From the NCBI GenBank assembly GCA_013375475.1, contig JABXKD010000005.1, positions 1 through 64,000 of the forward strand: 64,000 nucleotides of DNA, given 5' to 3'. The translations under genes were made by a program, and so were the position numbers. The notes beneath the pieces were generated by a model. That model was not told the DNA's origin. It saw only the letters and a list, made by a program, of their open reading frames with translations, and did no database searches. Of the stretch, positions 47,330-55,600 are shown in pieces (positions within the stretch are counted from its first letter, which is position 1; each line of letters opens with the position of its first letter). This stretch comes from Promethearchaeota archaeon. Its GTDB lineage: Archaea; Asgardarchaeota; Lokiarchaeia; Sigyniarchaeales; SOKP01.

Positions 47330-49138
47330 ATGACCACTGAAACCGATAATAAAATTATTCGTGCCCCAATTGCTTCCATATTAGGTCATATTGACCATGG
47401 TAAAACTTCTCTCTTGGATTACATTCGAGGAACAGTAGTTCAACAAAGGGAAGCTGCAGGAATAACCCAACACATAGGAGCTTCTTATTTTCCAACCGAA
47501 GATATTAAAAAATTTTTAGGAAAATCTAAGCAAGAATTTGCCGAAAAGGATATTCAATTACCTGGAATTTTGATTGTAGATACACCCGGTCACGCAGCTT
47601 TTATGAACCTTCGGAGGAGAGGTGGAGCCGTTGCAGATATAGCAATATTAGTTATCGATGTAACAGCCGGAAATATGCCAATTACTTGGGAATCCGTAAG
47701 AATTTTAAAAGAAAGAAAAGTCCCTTTTGTTATTGCTGCTAATAAAATAGATAGGATATCGGGGTGGAAGTCAATTAAGGATGCTGATTTTCTAGATTCA
47801 TACAATAAGCAGAAACCTCACGTAAGAGATTTTCTGGACGAAAAATTAATTCAAATCGGGGTAGATTTCCTACAAGAAGGCTTTAAAGGAATTGATCGAT
47901 ATGATAAAATAAAAGATTTTACTAAAAAAGTGGCAATAGTACCTACGAGTGCCAAAACAGGCGAGGGAATATCTACGTTGTTGATGGTTTTAATGGGGTT
48001 AGTACAACAATTTTTAACGGAAAACTTGAAATTTAGCGAAGGACCGGCTAAAGGCGTAGTTTTGGAAGTGAAAAAAGAAAAAGGACAAGCTATTACTATG
48101 GATGTCCTAATTTACGATGGAGTAATCAAGAGAGGCGAAGAATTTATTGTTGGCGGCTTAGAAAAACCTATTAAGTCTAAAGTAAGAGCCTTACTCATGC
48201 CGAAACCTTTAGATGAGATAAGAGATCCTAGACAAAAATTTGATTCTGTAGATCTAGTGAGTGCGGCAGCAGGAATCAAAATACTTGCTCCCAATATTGA
48301 TGATGTCGTGGCAGGATCTCCATTCAGAGGTATTGGTGATCCTTCACAAGAAGAAACTGTATACCACGAAATTGAATCTGAAGTAGAAAGTATTCGGATA
48401 AAAACAGATAAAGCTGGAGTAGTGTTGAAAGCTGATACCTTAGGATCCCTTGAAGCATTAGAAAACCATTTTACAAAAAACAATGTGAAGATATCAATAG
48501 CCGATGTAGGTCCGATTAAAAAGGAGGACATTATGAATGCGAGTTTAGTTAGAAGCCTTGATCCATATTCTGCAGCAGTTTTAGGATTTAATGTGACTAT
48601 TCTACCCGACGCACAAGAGCAAGCAATAGCAGACAACATTAGAATTTTCACGAATAATGTCATTTATAGACTGTTAGAAGATTATATAGAATACGCTGAA
48701 GTAAGAAAAGCCGAAGACACCGCAAAAGGTTTAAGCGAATTAGTATTACCAGCAAAGATTAGAATGATTCCCGATTTCATATTTAGAAATTCTGATCCCG
48801 CAGTTTTTGGAGTACATGTCGAAGCAGGAACCCTATATCCAAAAGTAACTTTAATAACAGCAGATGGAAAGAAAGCCAGAAGAGTCCACCAAATTCAAGA
48901 TAAAGGAAAGACGTTAGAAAAGGCTGGAAAAGACTCTGAAGTAGCTATTTCTATTCGCGGAATAGAAATCGGAAGAGATATCGATAAAGATGAAACCTTA
49001 TTCGTGAATGTGCCCGAATCCCACGTAAGGCAACTTATGGGTAAATTTCTTGAAGAATTAACCGTGGATCAAAAACAAGCTTTACGAGAATATATAGTCC
49101 TCCAAAGAAAGATGCAACACCCTTGGTGGGGGATGTAA
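47330..49138 (+). CDS. infB: Translation initiation factor aIF5B (IF2-like)
   Basis: A 602-residue GTPase that promotes ribosomal subunit joining. G1 GHIDHGKTSLLDYIRG, G2 GITQHIGAS, G3 DTPGHAAFMNLRRRGG, G4 NKID and G5 TSAKTGEG are intact. Domains II-IV follow, ending in LREYIVLQRKMQHPWWGM, like other archaeal factors. No intein or insertion is seen, in contrast to EF-1A and EF-2 in this window. The stop overlaps the start of the acetyltransferase gene (TAATG). Confidence 0.97.
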   Translation: MTTETDNKIIRAPIASILGHIDHGKTSLLDYIRGTVVQQREAAGITQHIGASYFPTEDIKKFLGKSKQEFAEKDIQLPGILIVDTPGHAAFMNLRRRGGAVADIAILVIDVTAGNMPITWESVRILKERKVPFVIAANKIDRISGWKSIKDADFLDSYNKQKPHVRDFLDEKLIQIGVDFLQEGFKGIDRYDKIKDFTKKVAIVPTSAKTGEGISTLLMVLMGLVQQFLTENLKFSEGPAKGVVLEVKKEKGQAITMDVLIYDGVIKRGEEFIVGGLEKPIKSKVRALLMPKPLDEIRDPRQKFDSVDLVSAAAGIKILAPNIDDVVAGSPFRGIGDPSQEETVYHEIESEVESIRIKTDKAGVVLKADTLGSLEALENHFTKNNVKISIADVGPIKKEDIMNASLVRSLDPYSAAVLGFNVTILPDAQEQAIADNIRIFTNNVIYRLLEDYIEYAEVRKAEDTAKGLSELVLPAKIRMIPDFIFRNSDPAVFGVHVEAGTLYPKVTLITADGKKARRVHQIQDKGKTLEKAGKDSEVAISIRGIEIGRDIDKDETLFVNVPESHVRQLMGKFLEELTVDQKQALREYIVLQRKMQHPWWGM

Positions 49139-49755
49139 TGATTGAAATTAGAAAAGTTTTACATTTTCCCGTTGATAAAATAAAGACTGCTGGTAGTGTC
49201 CTTAGTAAGGCATTTCGTCATGATCCTGTTTTTAGTTATCTTATTCCTGATACTAATCAGCGATTAAAAACATTAAATCATTATTTTCAGCATGTTATAA
49301 AATATGGCTTACATTATGGAGAAGTATACTCATCTCCAAATCTAGAAGGTATTTCTGTGTGGTTTCCACCAAAGAATTCATCTCACACCAGATTGAAAGC
49401 AATTAAATCGGGGGCATTAGCTCTACCCTTGAGAGTTAAATGGAAATACCTCGCTTTACAAAATAAAATTCATAATTTTTCAAATAATATTCATAAAAAT
49501 TTAGTTCCATACCCCCATTGGTATTTATCTCTAATTGGAGTAAACCCAGAAGATCAAGGTAAAGGTTTTGGACAACAATTATTATCTACAACTATTAATA
49601 GAATTGATCTAGAAAACAAACCAATTTATCTTGAAACGAATACAGAAAAAAATGTGAAAACTTATAAACATTTCGGCTTTCACATCCTTCAAAAAGTTAT
49701 AATTCCTGGTACCAAGATTTTTCACTGGAGTCTTTTAAGGAATCCAATTATTTAG
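49138..49755 (+). CDS. GNAT-family N-acetyltransferase
   Basis: A 205-residue acetyltransferase. The acetyl-CoA pyrophosphate loop is visible in GVNPEDQGKGFGQQLLS, and NRIDLENKPIYLETNTEKNVKTYKHFGF is the final conserved strand-helix part. The start is the ATG at 49138 overlapping the aIF5B stop, preferred over the track's TTG at 49123. Substrate unknown. Confidence 0.85.
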   Translation: MIEIRKVLHFPVDKIKTAGSVLSKAFRHDPVFSYLIPDTNQRLKTLNHYFQHVIKYGLHYGEVYSSPNLEGISVWFPPKNSSHTRLKAIKSGALALPLRVKWKYLALQNKIHNFSNNIHKNLVPYPHWYLSLIGVNPEDQGKGFGQQLLSTTINRIDLENKPIYLETNTEKNVKTYKHFGFHILQKVIIPGTKIFHWSLLRNPII

Positions 49756-49873
49756 AACTTTAATATTTGCTAGATAAAAATGCTTAAATAACTGAAATTT
49801 TATTTAAATTCTCAATTCCTTTATACAATAGAAATAAATTTTACATTAATCAAAGCTGTCAAACCACTCATAT

Positions 49874-51328
49874 ATGACTTCAATAAATTCAATCTTTCAA
49901 GAAGTTTTAGAAGATATAGCGCCAACACAACAAGAACTGACTTTAATCAGTGATATTATTGCAAAACTTATAACATTATTAGATGAGAAAGCTCAGCAAC
50001 TAGGCATCAAATATACGAGGATTGAACCCCAAGGTTCAACAGGCATCAAGCAAACGCAATTAAAAAACGATTTTGACATTGATTTATTCGTTGGATTAAA
50101 TTATGAGCTATATAAACCAAATTATGATGGTTTGAGTAAGAATAAATTAAAAAAAGAATCAAAAAAGGAATTTCGTTCTTTATGTAATAATTGGATAATA
50201 AAATCGTTACCTCTAAAAGAATTTCAGAATCCACGGCTCCTCTATGCTGAACATCCATATGTGACCGTAGATTACCATGTTAAAAATAAAATAATCAAGA
50301 TTGACATAGTTCTCTTTTTTGATTTAGAATTGGATTACATTATGAAACACGGACCTATAACGGCAGTTGATAGATCCCCTTGGCACGGTCGTTTTGTAAA
50401 GGACAATTTGTCCCAAAAACAAAAAAATGATGTTAGGGTGCTAAAACAGTTTTTTAAAGCTAATCATTGTTATGGCGATAAAAGTGCTGTAGGAAAGGTT
50501 GGATTCATTGGCTATAGTGCAGAACTCTTAATTCATTATTATGGAAACTTGCAAGATTTATTTTCTAATTTCGCTGAACTTAAATCTAACCCGATTGACT
50601 TTGAAAATAGACCGATTAATGAGCTAAAAAAGATTCAGCATTTTCAGAACGACTATCTCATCATTACCGACCCTGTCGATAAAAATCGTAATGTCGCTTC
50701 TGCAATTTCAGAAAAAGCGTATAACTATTGTAAGCAAAGAATAAAAGAATTCTTAGATAACCCCAAAAAAGATTACTTTTTAATTGAGAATATTCCAGAA
50801 ATTGATATAACTACTATTGATAACTCTCTTACTGAGAAAATCTTCATCGTTGAGGTAAAAAACGAAAACAACGAGATTCATTACACCATTAATCGAGATA
50901 AGTTATACTCCCTTGGAGATAATATCAAAGCAAATGGAGAAAAAGAGTTCTCACACGCAGAACGGTTTGGCCAAATAGAATTTGAAGTCTATTTTGAATA
51001 TGATCTTGAAGAATACAATCTCGCTATTTTTTGCGAGAAACCGGAAATAGGAAAAAGTTATTTGCGAAGAGGACCCCCAAGTAAAGACCAAACCCATTCC
51101 AAAAAGTTTAAAAAAAAAAATCCTAGTTTTTTTGAGAAAGATGGTTTCTTATGGGTAGAATCTATTAGAGATTATTCCATTTTTGAAAACTTCCTAAGGG
51201 ACCTCATCAGAGACAAAATTCCCGATAATTTAAGAGTTGTTAATATCTCAAACTCTACGGGAGCAAAAACAATGTCCGGAAAAAGATGCATATATGTATT
51301 GTTAAAGATGGTCTTGCCTTTTAAATGA
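49874..51328 (+). CDS. cca: CCA-adding tRNA nucleotidyltransferase (archaeal class I)
   Basis: Adds or repairs the 3'-CCA end of tRNA. 484 residues. The nucleotidyltransferase motif QGSTGIKQTQLKNDFDIDLFV has the catalytic Asp pair and IDIVLFF the third carboxylate. RVLKQFFKANHCYG and GFIGYSAELLIHYYG belong to the tail region. The gene's last ~11 codons (YVLLKMVLPFK) recur 1.2 kb downstream as a decayed copy. Confidence 0.95.
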   Translation: MTSINSIFQEVLEDIAPTQQELTLISDIIAKLITLLDEKAQQLGIKYTRIEPQGSTGIKQTQLKNDFDIDLFVGLNYELYKPNYDGLSKNKLKKESKKEFRSLCNNWIIKSLPLKEFQNPRLLYAEHPYVTVDYHVKNKIIKIDIVLFFDLELDYIMKHGPITAVDRSPWHGRFVKDNLSQKQKNDVRVLKQFFKANHCYGDKSAVGKVGFIGYSAELLIHYYGNLQDLFSNFAELKSNPIDFENRPINELKKIQHFQNDYLIITDPVDKNRNVASAISEKAYNYCKQRIKEFLDNPKKDYFLIENIPEIDITTIDNSLTEKIFIVEVKNENNEIHYTINRDKLYSLGDNIKANGEKEFSHAERFGQIEFEVYFEYDLEEYNLAIFCEKPEIGKSYLRRGPPSKDQTHSKKFKKKNPSFFEKDGFLWVESIRDYSIFENFLRDLIRDKIPDNLRVVNISNSTGAKTMSGKRCIYVLLKMVLPFK

Positions 51329-51339
51329 AAATCCATATT
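51294..51339 (+). repeat. Direct repeat copy A (3' end of cca)
   Basis: About 46 nt spanning the last cca codons and the first bases after the stop, ~85% identical to copy B at 52536-52582. The two copies flank a segment with an odd GTPase gene and a flavodoxin gene. Confidence 0.7.
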
Positions 51340-51850
51340 ATTCTATTAAAATTTTTGTAAGAAGTTCAAAAGTTTCCTCGACGTTTTGTCCTGTTTTGGA
51401 GGACAATTCAACACATCCAGATAGATTATACTTTTTTGCTAGTAAAATTCCTTCTTCTTTAGAAACCTTTCGAGATTTTTCTAAATCAAGTTTATTACCT
51501 GCTAACAAAATGGGAATGGCTCCTGCATGTTCTCGAATAATTTGAGTCCAATCTGGTAAATGGTCTAATGATTTTAAATTAGTGATATCGTACATAACGA
51601 TAGCTCCATTAGCACCTCTACAATATTGATGTAAGAGGAATTTAAATCGTTCTTGGTTTCCAAAGTTCCAGATTTGCAATTGGATCTTCTTTCCTCTAAA
51701 TTCTTGGATCTTGGAATAAAGATCAACTCCAATTGTTAAATTAAGATCGTCGTGGATGATTTCGGAGATATAACGATTGATAAATTCCTCTTTTCCAGTC
51801 GAAGGATCACCTAACAAAAGAACTTTAAAATTTAAATCATAACTCGCCAT
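51338..51850 (-). CDS. Rab-like small GTPase with degenerate G1 and G3 motifs
   Basis: From ATG 51850 (MASYDLNFKVLLLGD, 170 residues; the track start adds 12 unlikely residues). The fold is clearly Rab/Ras-like: GANGAIVMYDITNLKSL, G4 GNKLDL, G5 LSSKTG. The P-loop is GDPSTGKEEF, with Glu replacing the Ser/Thr that holds magnesium. The G3 motif is WNFGNQERF instead of WDxAGQE, so the catalytic-site Asp is lost. It may bind nucleotide differently or act as a pseudo-GTPase. No prenylation motif. It lies between the two cca-end repeats. Confidence 0.85.
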   Translation of the reverse strand: MASYDLNFKVLLLGDPSTGKEEFINRYISEIIHDDLNLTIGVDLYSKIQEFRGKKIQLQIWNFGNQERFKFLLHQYCRGANGAIVMYDITNLKSLDHLPDWTQIIREHAGAIPILLAGNKLDLEKSRKVSKEEGILLAKKYNLSGCVELSSKTGQNVEETFELLTKILIE

Positions 51851-52033
51851 TTTATTGGAGTAAAAAAATCTAATTATTATTGACAAAAAAATCTAAGTAT
51901 ATAAATTTAATATTTTTTCAAGTTAATTGCTAAATAGCTGATTTCAACTCTATATTCGTCCTTTTAGGACACTTTATTATTATTATTTTTTTAGAGGTAA
52001 TATTTTTTTAGAAGGTAGTATTAATTTAAAACT

Positions 52034-52522
52034 ATGAAAACATTAATTATATATTTCACAATGTCAGGAAGAACGAAAAAAACAGCTGAGGCTATTGGAA
52101 GTGCTTTAACCGATCATGAAGTGAGTTTTTTAGCATTACAATTAACTGGCAAATTTGTTGAAAAGATAAAAAAGCTAGATAAATTCGAGAATAATGATTA
52201 TTCAGCTGTTGAGTCAGAATTAAGTACTCTTGATGCTTCAAAGTATGATTTAATTATAATTGGTATGCCTACCTATGGAAATTTCCCTCCCAAGGTTTTT
52301 AACGAAATTTTAAGGAGAATGGGCAATTTAAACGGGAAAATGATAATTTCATTCAATACCGCTCGATTTTCAGGTGGTAAATGTCTTGACTATATGAAAG
52401 AGCAGATTAAAGAAATTGGTGGTAAGGTAATAGATCACTTCAAATTTAGGAAATTATTTTGGATTGGAACTAAAAAGGCAATTCAATTCGGTAAACGAGT
52501 CAATGAAAATGTTAAGTCGTGA
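52034..52522 (+). CDS. Flavodoxin-like protein
   Basis: A 162-residue protein with the flavodoxin N-terminus MKTLIIYFTMSGRTKKTAEAIG, whose T/S-rich loop binds the FMN phosphate. The segment DLIIIGMPTYGNFPP is the second FMN-contacting loop. It could serve in electron transfer or as an NADPH-dependent FMN reductase-like protein. It lies just inside repeat copy B. Confidence 0.85.
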   Translation: MKTLIIYFTMSGRTKKTAEAIGSALTDHEVSFLALQLTGKFVEKIKKLDKFENNDYSAVESELSTLDASKYDLIIIGMPTYGNFPPKVFNEILRRMGNLNGKMIISFNTARFSGGKCLDYMKEQIKEIGGKVIDHFKFRKLFWIGTKKAIQFGKRVNENVKS

Positions 52523-52535
52523 AGAATTGAAATTC

Positions 52536-52582
52536 ATGTACTATTAAAAATAGTCTTGCCTTTTAAGTGAAAAGTCCATTTT
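52536..52582 (+). repeat. Direct repeat copy B, decayed cca tail
   Basis: In the cca-equivalent frame this reads HVLLKIVLPFK then a stop, against YVLLKMVLPFK in cca. It is a remnant of the C-terminus of a cca-like gene placed after the flavodoxin gene. Only the tail remains. Confidence 0.7.
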
Positions 52583-52747
52583 CACCCTTTTTTCAAGAAA
52601 AAAAATGTTAAATAAGACCTTGGAGTTAGTAGTAGATTGCTTTTTCCAAAAAATTTTTATAATGCATTATACCCCAATATTCCCACTTCATCTTCAGCAT
52701 AAAATGTAATAGATTTCATTGCCTTTACATACTAATCATTATATTAA

Positions 52748-53842
52748 TTAGGATTTACCTTTAATAAGCTGAATGTATAAATCTACGATGTCTTTAGGAG
52801 GGACATTCTCCTTTTCCTTTTTGATGAGTTGGATAGCATTGGAAGGGCAAGTTGACACGCAATTTCCGCATCCAATACATCGATCTAAATCAACAGATGC
52901 TCTTCCATCTGCTATTGTTAATGCCTCCATTTTACACCGCTCTATACAGGTCTCGCAAGTTTCGCACAGTTCTTCATTTACCGCAGCAAAGTAGTTCGAT
53001 TCGATAAAATCAACAGGTTTGGGCATTTTTTTCAAGCTCGTCAAAATCTGGCAACAATCTCCGCAACAAGTACAAATGGATAATGGCATCTGACTATTTC
53101 CAGGCATCAACACTAATCCAGCGTCTTGTGCTTTTCGTAAGATGCCAATTGCTTCATTTTTGTTAATTTCCCTTACATATCCTACTTGCAAGCCCTGTAT
53201 AGCTCCCTCGTTTATTGAAATACATGTTTCTCGCAGATCGGTATGAGTACACGGTTTTCCTAAAATATCCATTCCTTGTTTACAAATACAATTAGTAACA
53301 CCAAATGGCCCATTTGCATTTTCAAATATTTGCTCCACATCGTCATAATTGCTGATGGATTGATTAATAGATAAACTCTTTTCTACGGGAATCGTGCGGA
53401 ACTGAAAGGGGGTGTTTGGATTAAGATATTCTTTTAAATATGGGCCATATAAATATTCTTTATAATCTTTGAAAAATTCCTTGGTTAGTCTATTCGCTTG
53501 ATACTCGAATATTCCAACAATAAACGGTGCACATGAATAACTCTTTCCATATCCAAGCATTTTTACTGTATCTCCTCCCTGGATGAGCCCTTTTTTAACC
53601 ATTTTATCTAATTTTTCTTCTAATTCTTCTTTAGGGATACCCCTATCCCTCATACGTCGATATATTGAATTTAATTTCTCGGGAAATGCCGTACTCAAAT
53701 TCAAAGCTAACTCAGCTTCTTCCAAGGTGAAAAGATGCTTTAAAATACGGATCTCAACTCCCGATTCTGTTGAAGGAAAACCAACGGGTAATTTATCAAG
53801 ATGTTCTTGCAATTTACGATATATTTTTTCCTTATTTTCCAT
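52748..53842 (-). CDS. Iron-sulfur protein with C-terminal 2x[4Fe-4S] ferredoxin domain
   Basis: A 364-residue protein. The N-terminal ~100 residues look like a winged-helix-like region (HLFTLEEAELALNL, EELEEKLDKMVKKGLI). The middle contains cysteine clusters CICKQGMDILGKPC and CTCCGDCC, and the C-terminus is a ferredoxin domain with CETCETCIERCKMEAL and CIGCGNCVSTCPSNAI. This architecture occurs in many anaerobic archaea and bacteria, often annotated only as a 4Fe-4S binding protein. The electron partner is unknown. Confidence 0.75.
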   Translation of the reverse strand: MENKEKIYRKLQEHLDKLPVGFPSTESGVEIRILKHLFTLEEAELALNLSTAFPEKLNSIYRRMRDRGIPKEELEEKLDKMVKKGLIQGGDTVKMLGYGKSYSCAPFIVGIFEYQANRLTKEFFKDYKEYLYGPYLKEYLNPNTPFQFRTIPVEKSLSINQSISNYDDVEQIFENANGPFGVTNCICKQGMDILGKPCTHTDLRETCISINEGAIQGLQVGYVREINKNEAIGILRKAQDAGLVLMPGNSQMPLSICTCCGDCCQILTSLKKMPKPVDFIESNYFAAVNEELCETCETCIERCKMEALTIADGRASVDLDRCIGCGNCVSTCPSNAIQLIKKEKENVPPKDIVDLYIQLIKGKS

Positions 53843-54206
53843 AGTCGCTTCACTTCCTCAATTTGAGATTTTTTAGCTAAAATGTAACAAGAAAACTATT
53901 ATTTTTAGATATTTAACCCTTTTGTCAAAAAAAGGCGGTGTTAATTTTTAAGAATATTCTAAAAGCGTTCAAAAATAAACCTAATTTTAATATAACTGAG
54001 ACTGTTCATGTAACCTTCCTGTTCGTTTTTCTTTTATGGCGTAACCCTTAGAATCGATCAAACGCGGATAAAAAAGCGAATAGGCGCTCAATGTCCACAA
54101 ACCCGTTTAGATACGACTTTCTAAGAATTACCAATGAGTCCTACCCTACCTATTTAAACGGTACGAATTGTTATTATTGAGAAGTAAATTGTAAAAATCT
54201 CCCAAA
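53843..54206. other. Intergenic region with unexplained GC-richer stretch
   Basis: About 360 nt without a confident gene. The stretch ~54000-54160 is richer in GC than its surroundings. It has a short plus-strand frame (STNPFRYDFLRITNESYPTY) and an equally clean minus-strand frame (WTLSAYSLFYPRLIDSKGYA). Either could be a gene remnant or a structured RNA. I find no tRNA cloverleaf. Confidence 0.3.
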
Positions 54207-54851
54207 TTATCCAAAATAATTATAATAATTAACCCAGAGCCAATTTTCACCCCATACTGTATCACTAATATTAGTGAAATCATATTCTTCCCACATTTCA
54301 AAATGGTATCCAACAGAAGTCCAATACCATACAGCGTCTGTTTGCGGTTCTATATAATAAATATAGCCATCTGAACATTCTATAAAACAAAACGCATGAC
54401 CATAAGCTCCATACGGAGTATCTATACCATAATTAATATCTATATCGTGGCTATATTCCATAACCGCAATTCTAACCCTCCAATTCATACTTTTTGCCCT
54501 CGTCATAAGCATAGCTGAAAAATCTCCACACATCCAAGTTTCATTTATATAATCAAAAGTATTTGTATTATCAATATCTAACCAGTTTTTAAATTCAAAA
54601 TAAGTTGGGATATCCGGAGCTGTTAAAGGCTCTTCAAAAGCATCTTGTAATGAATTATAATCTGCAAATAGACTGCTATAATCATTCATTAAATCGTTAT
54701 AATCATCTGTTAAATTACTATAATCATTCATTAAATCGTTATAGTCATTCATTAAATCGCTATAATCCTTTGCTAAATCATTAAATTTAGTATTCATATC
54801 AAAACCAATAAATATTGCTATACCTAAACCACTAGTTAAGCCTATTAACAT
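54207..54851 (-). CDS. Membrane-anchored transglutaminase-like protein with heptad repeats
   Basis: A 214-residue protein: a short N-terminal membrane segment (LIGLTSGLGIAIFIGF), then five heptads of the type DYNDLMN forming a coiled-coil stalk (residues ~24-65), then a globular domain. WMCGDFSAMLMTRAKSMNWRV, YGHAFCFIE and YIEPQTDAVWYW have the Cys, His and acidic positions of a transglutaminase/papain-like fold. It is probably exposed at the cell surface. It is divergent from the LAGLIDADG ORF with almost no space between. Confidence 0.65.
   Translation of the reverse strand: MLIGLTSGLGIAIFIGFDMNTKFNDLAKDYSDLMNDYNDLMNDYSNLTDDYNDLMNDYSSLFADYNSLQDAFEEPLTAPDIPTYFEFKNWLDIDNTNTFDYINETWMCGDFSAMLMTRAKSMNWRVRIAVMEYSHDIDINYGIDTPYGAYGHAFCFIECSDGYIYYIEPQTDAVWYWTSVGYHFEMWEEYDFTNISDTVWGENWLWVNYYNYFG
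54677..54781 (-). repeat. Five tandem 21-nt repeats coding heptads
   Basis: Five 21-nt units such as TATAATCATTCATTAAATCG (plus-strand reading), nearly identical at nucleotide level, encode the DYNDLMN-type heptads of the coiled-coil stalk. The high DNA identity suggests recent expansion or slippage. Confidence 0.85.
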
Positions 54852-54912
54852 TATTGTTAATCCAATTTTACCTGTTTTTTACGACGAGGATGGTACTATC
54901 CTTCGTGAATTA

Positions 54913-55506
54913 ATGTTAGCTTTTTTACTAGGATATTTCGATGGGGATGGAACTATTAAAAAAGATACTAACGCTGGAGCAATTTATTCGAACAATCTCG
55001 AATTTCTCACGGCAATAAAAAATGTTTTCAATTTAGGAAAGGTATCAGATGATAAAAGATTAGTATATAATCCTTCCACAAATACTTATTCTGAAAAGAA
55101 TCTTCATACCTTATATCTCAATAAAAGAATAATTAAGCAGATGATGAGTCTTGGTGTAGTATCAATGAAGAGAAAGAGTGTGGAATCTGAATTGATTAAA
55201 TTAAACGAACCTGTTATGACAAAGCAAAGAATGTGGTTAAAAAAGGTTTTACCCGCTAATTTCCTTAAGCAAATTCTTACCACTCATTCTCCAAGTAAAA
55301 TTGGTGAATTAGTAGGAGTTGATCATAATACACTACTAAAATTTATGAAAAATGTCTACAAACTTAATCCAAAAGATAAAGGATACTATATTAAATTATC
55401 TTATGAGAGAAAGCAAAGTTCAGCAATCACTAAGCTTAATAAATTATATAATGAAAGAACTCAGCATTTAATAGAAATTGGAGAAAAAAATCCATTTAAA
55501 CAATGA
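54913..55506 (+). CDS. LAGLIDADG-type homing-endonuclease-like ORF, probably 5'-truncated
   Basis: A 197-residue ORF with one LAGLIDADG motif, LAFLLGYFDGDGT, close to its N-terminus, then SNNLEFLTAIKNVF and a C-terminal helical, HTH-like part (PSKIGELVGVDHNTLLKFM). The frame stays open upstream (FYDEDGTILREL), with a partial echo of the motif, so the N-terminal portion may have been lost or overwritten by the divergent gene. It shares the LLGFYDGDGT type of motif with the ORF at 60.4-62.1 kb. It lies directly upstream of the intron-bearing EF-2 gene. Confidence 0.65.
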   Translation: MLAFLLGYFDGDGTIKKDTNAGAIYSNNLEFLTAIKNVFNLGKVSDDKRLVYNPSTNTYSEKNLHTLYLNKRIIKQMMSLGVVSMKRKSVESELIKLNEPVMTKQRMWLKKVLPANFLKQILTTHSPSKIGELVGVDHNTLLKFMKNVYKLNPKDKGYYIKLSYERKQSSAITKLNKLYNERTQHLIEIGEKNPFKQ

Positions 55507-55588
55507 TCTTCTTCTTGTTTATTCATAAAAGCATAAAATTTTTATGATTTGCTATATTTTAGCTATTATATTAAATAAAATTTAAGAG

Positions 55589-55600
55589 ATGATATATCAT
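55589..55600 (+). promoter_or_regulatory. Perfect 12-bp palindrome at the EF-2 5' end
   Basis: ATGATATATCAT is a perfect palindrome overlapping the presumed transcription/translation start of the EF-2-family gene. A TATA-like TTAAATAAAA lies ~20 nt upstream. It could be an operator or a coincidence in AT-rich DNA. Confidence 0.35.

Noticed and set aside
54001-54180. tRNA gene in the GC-richer intergenic stretch.
   Set aside because: No acceptor stem or T-arm consensus could be arranged on either strand.
54677-54781. Regular 21-nt repeats that could be taken for a CRISPR or iteron array.
   Set aside because: There are no spacers, the units are contiguous, and they encode coiled-coil heptads in the transglutaminase-like protein.
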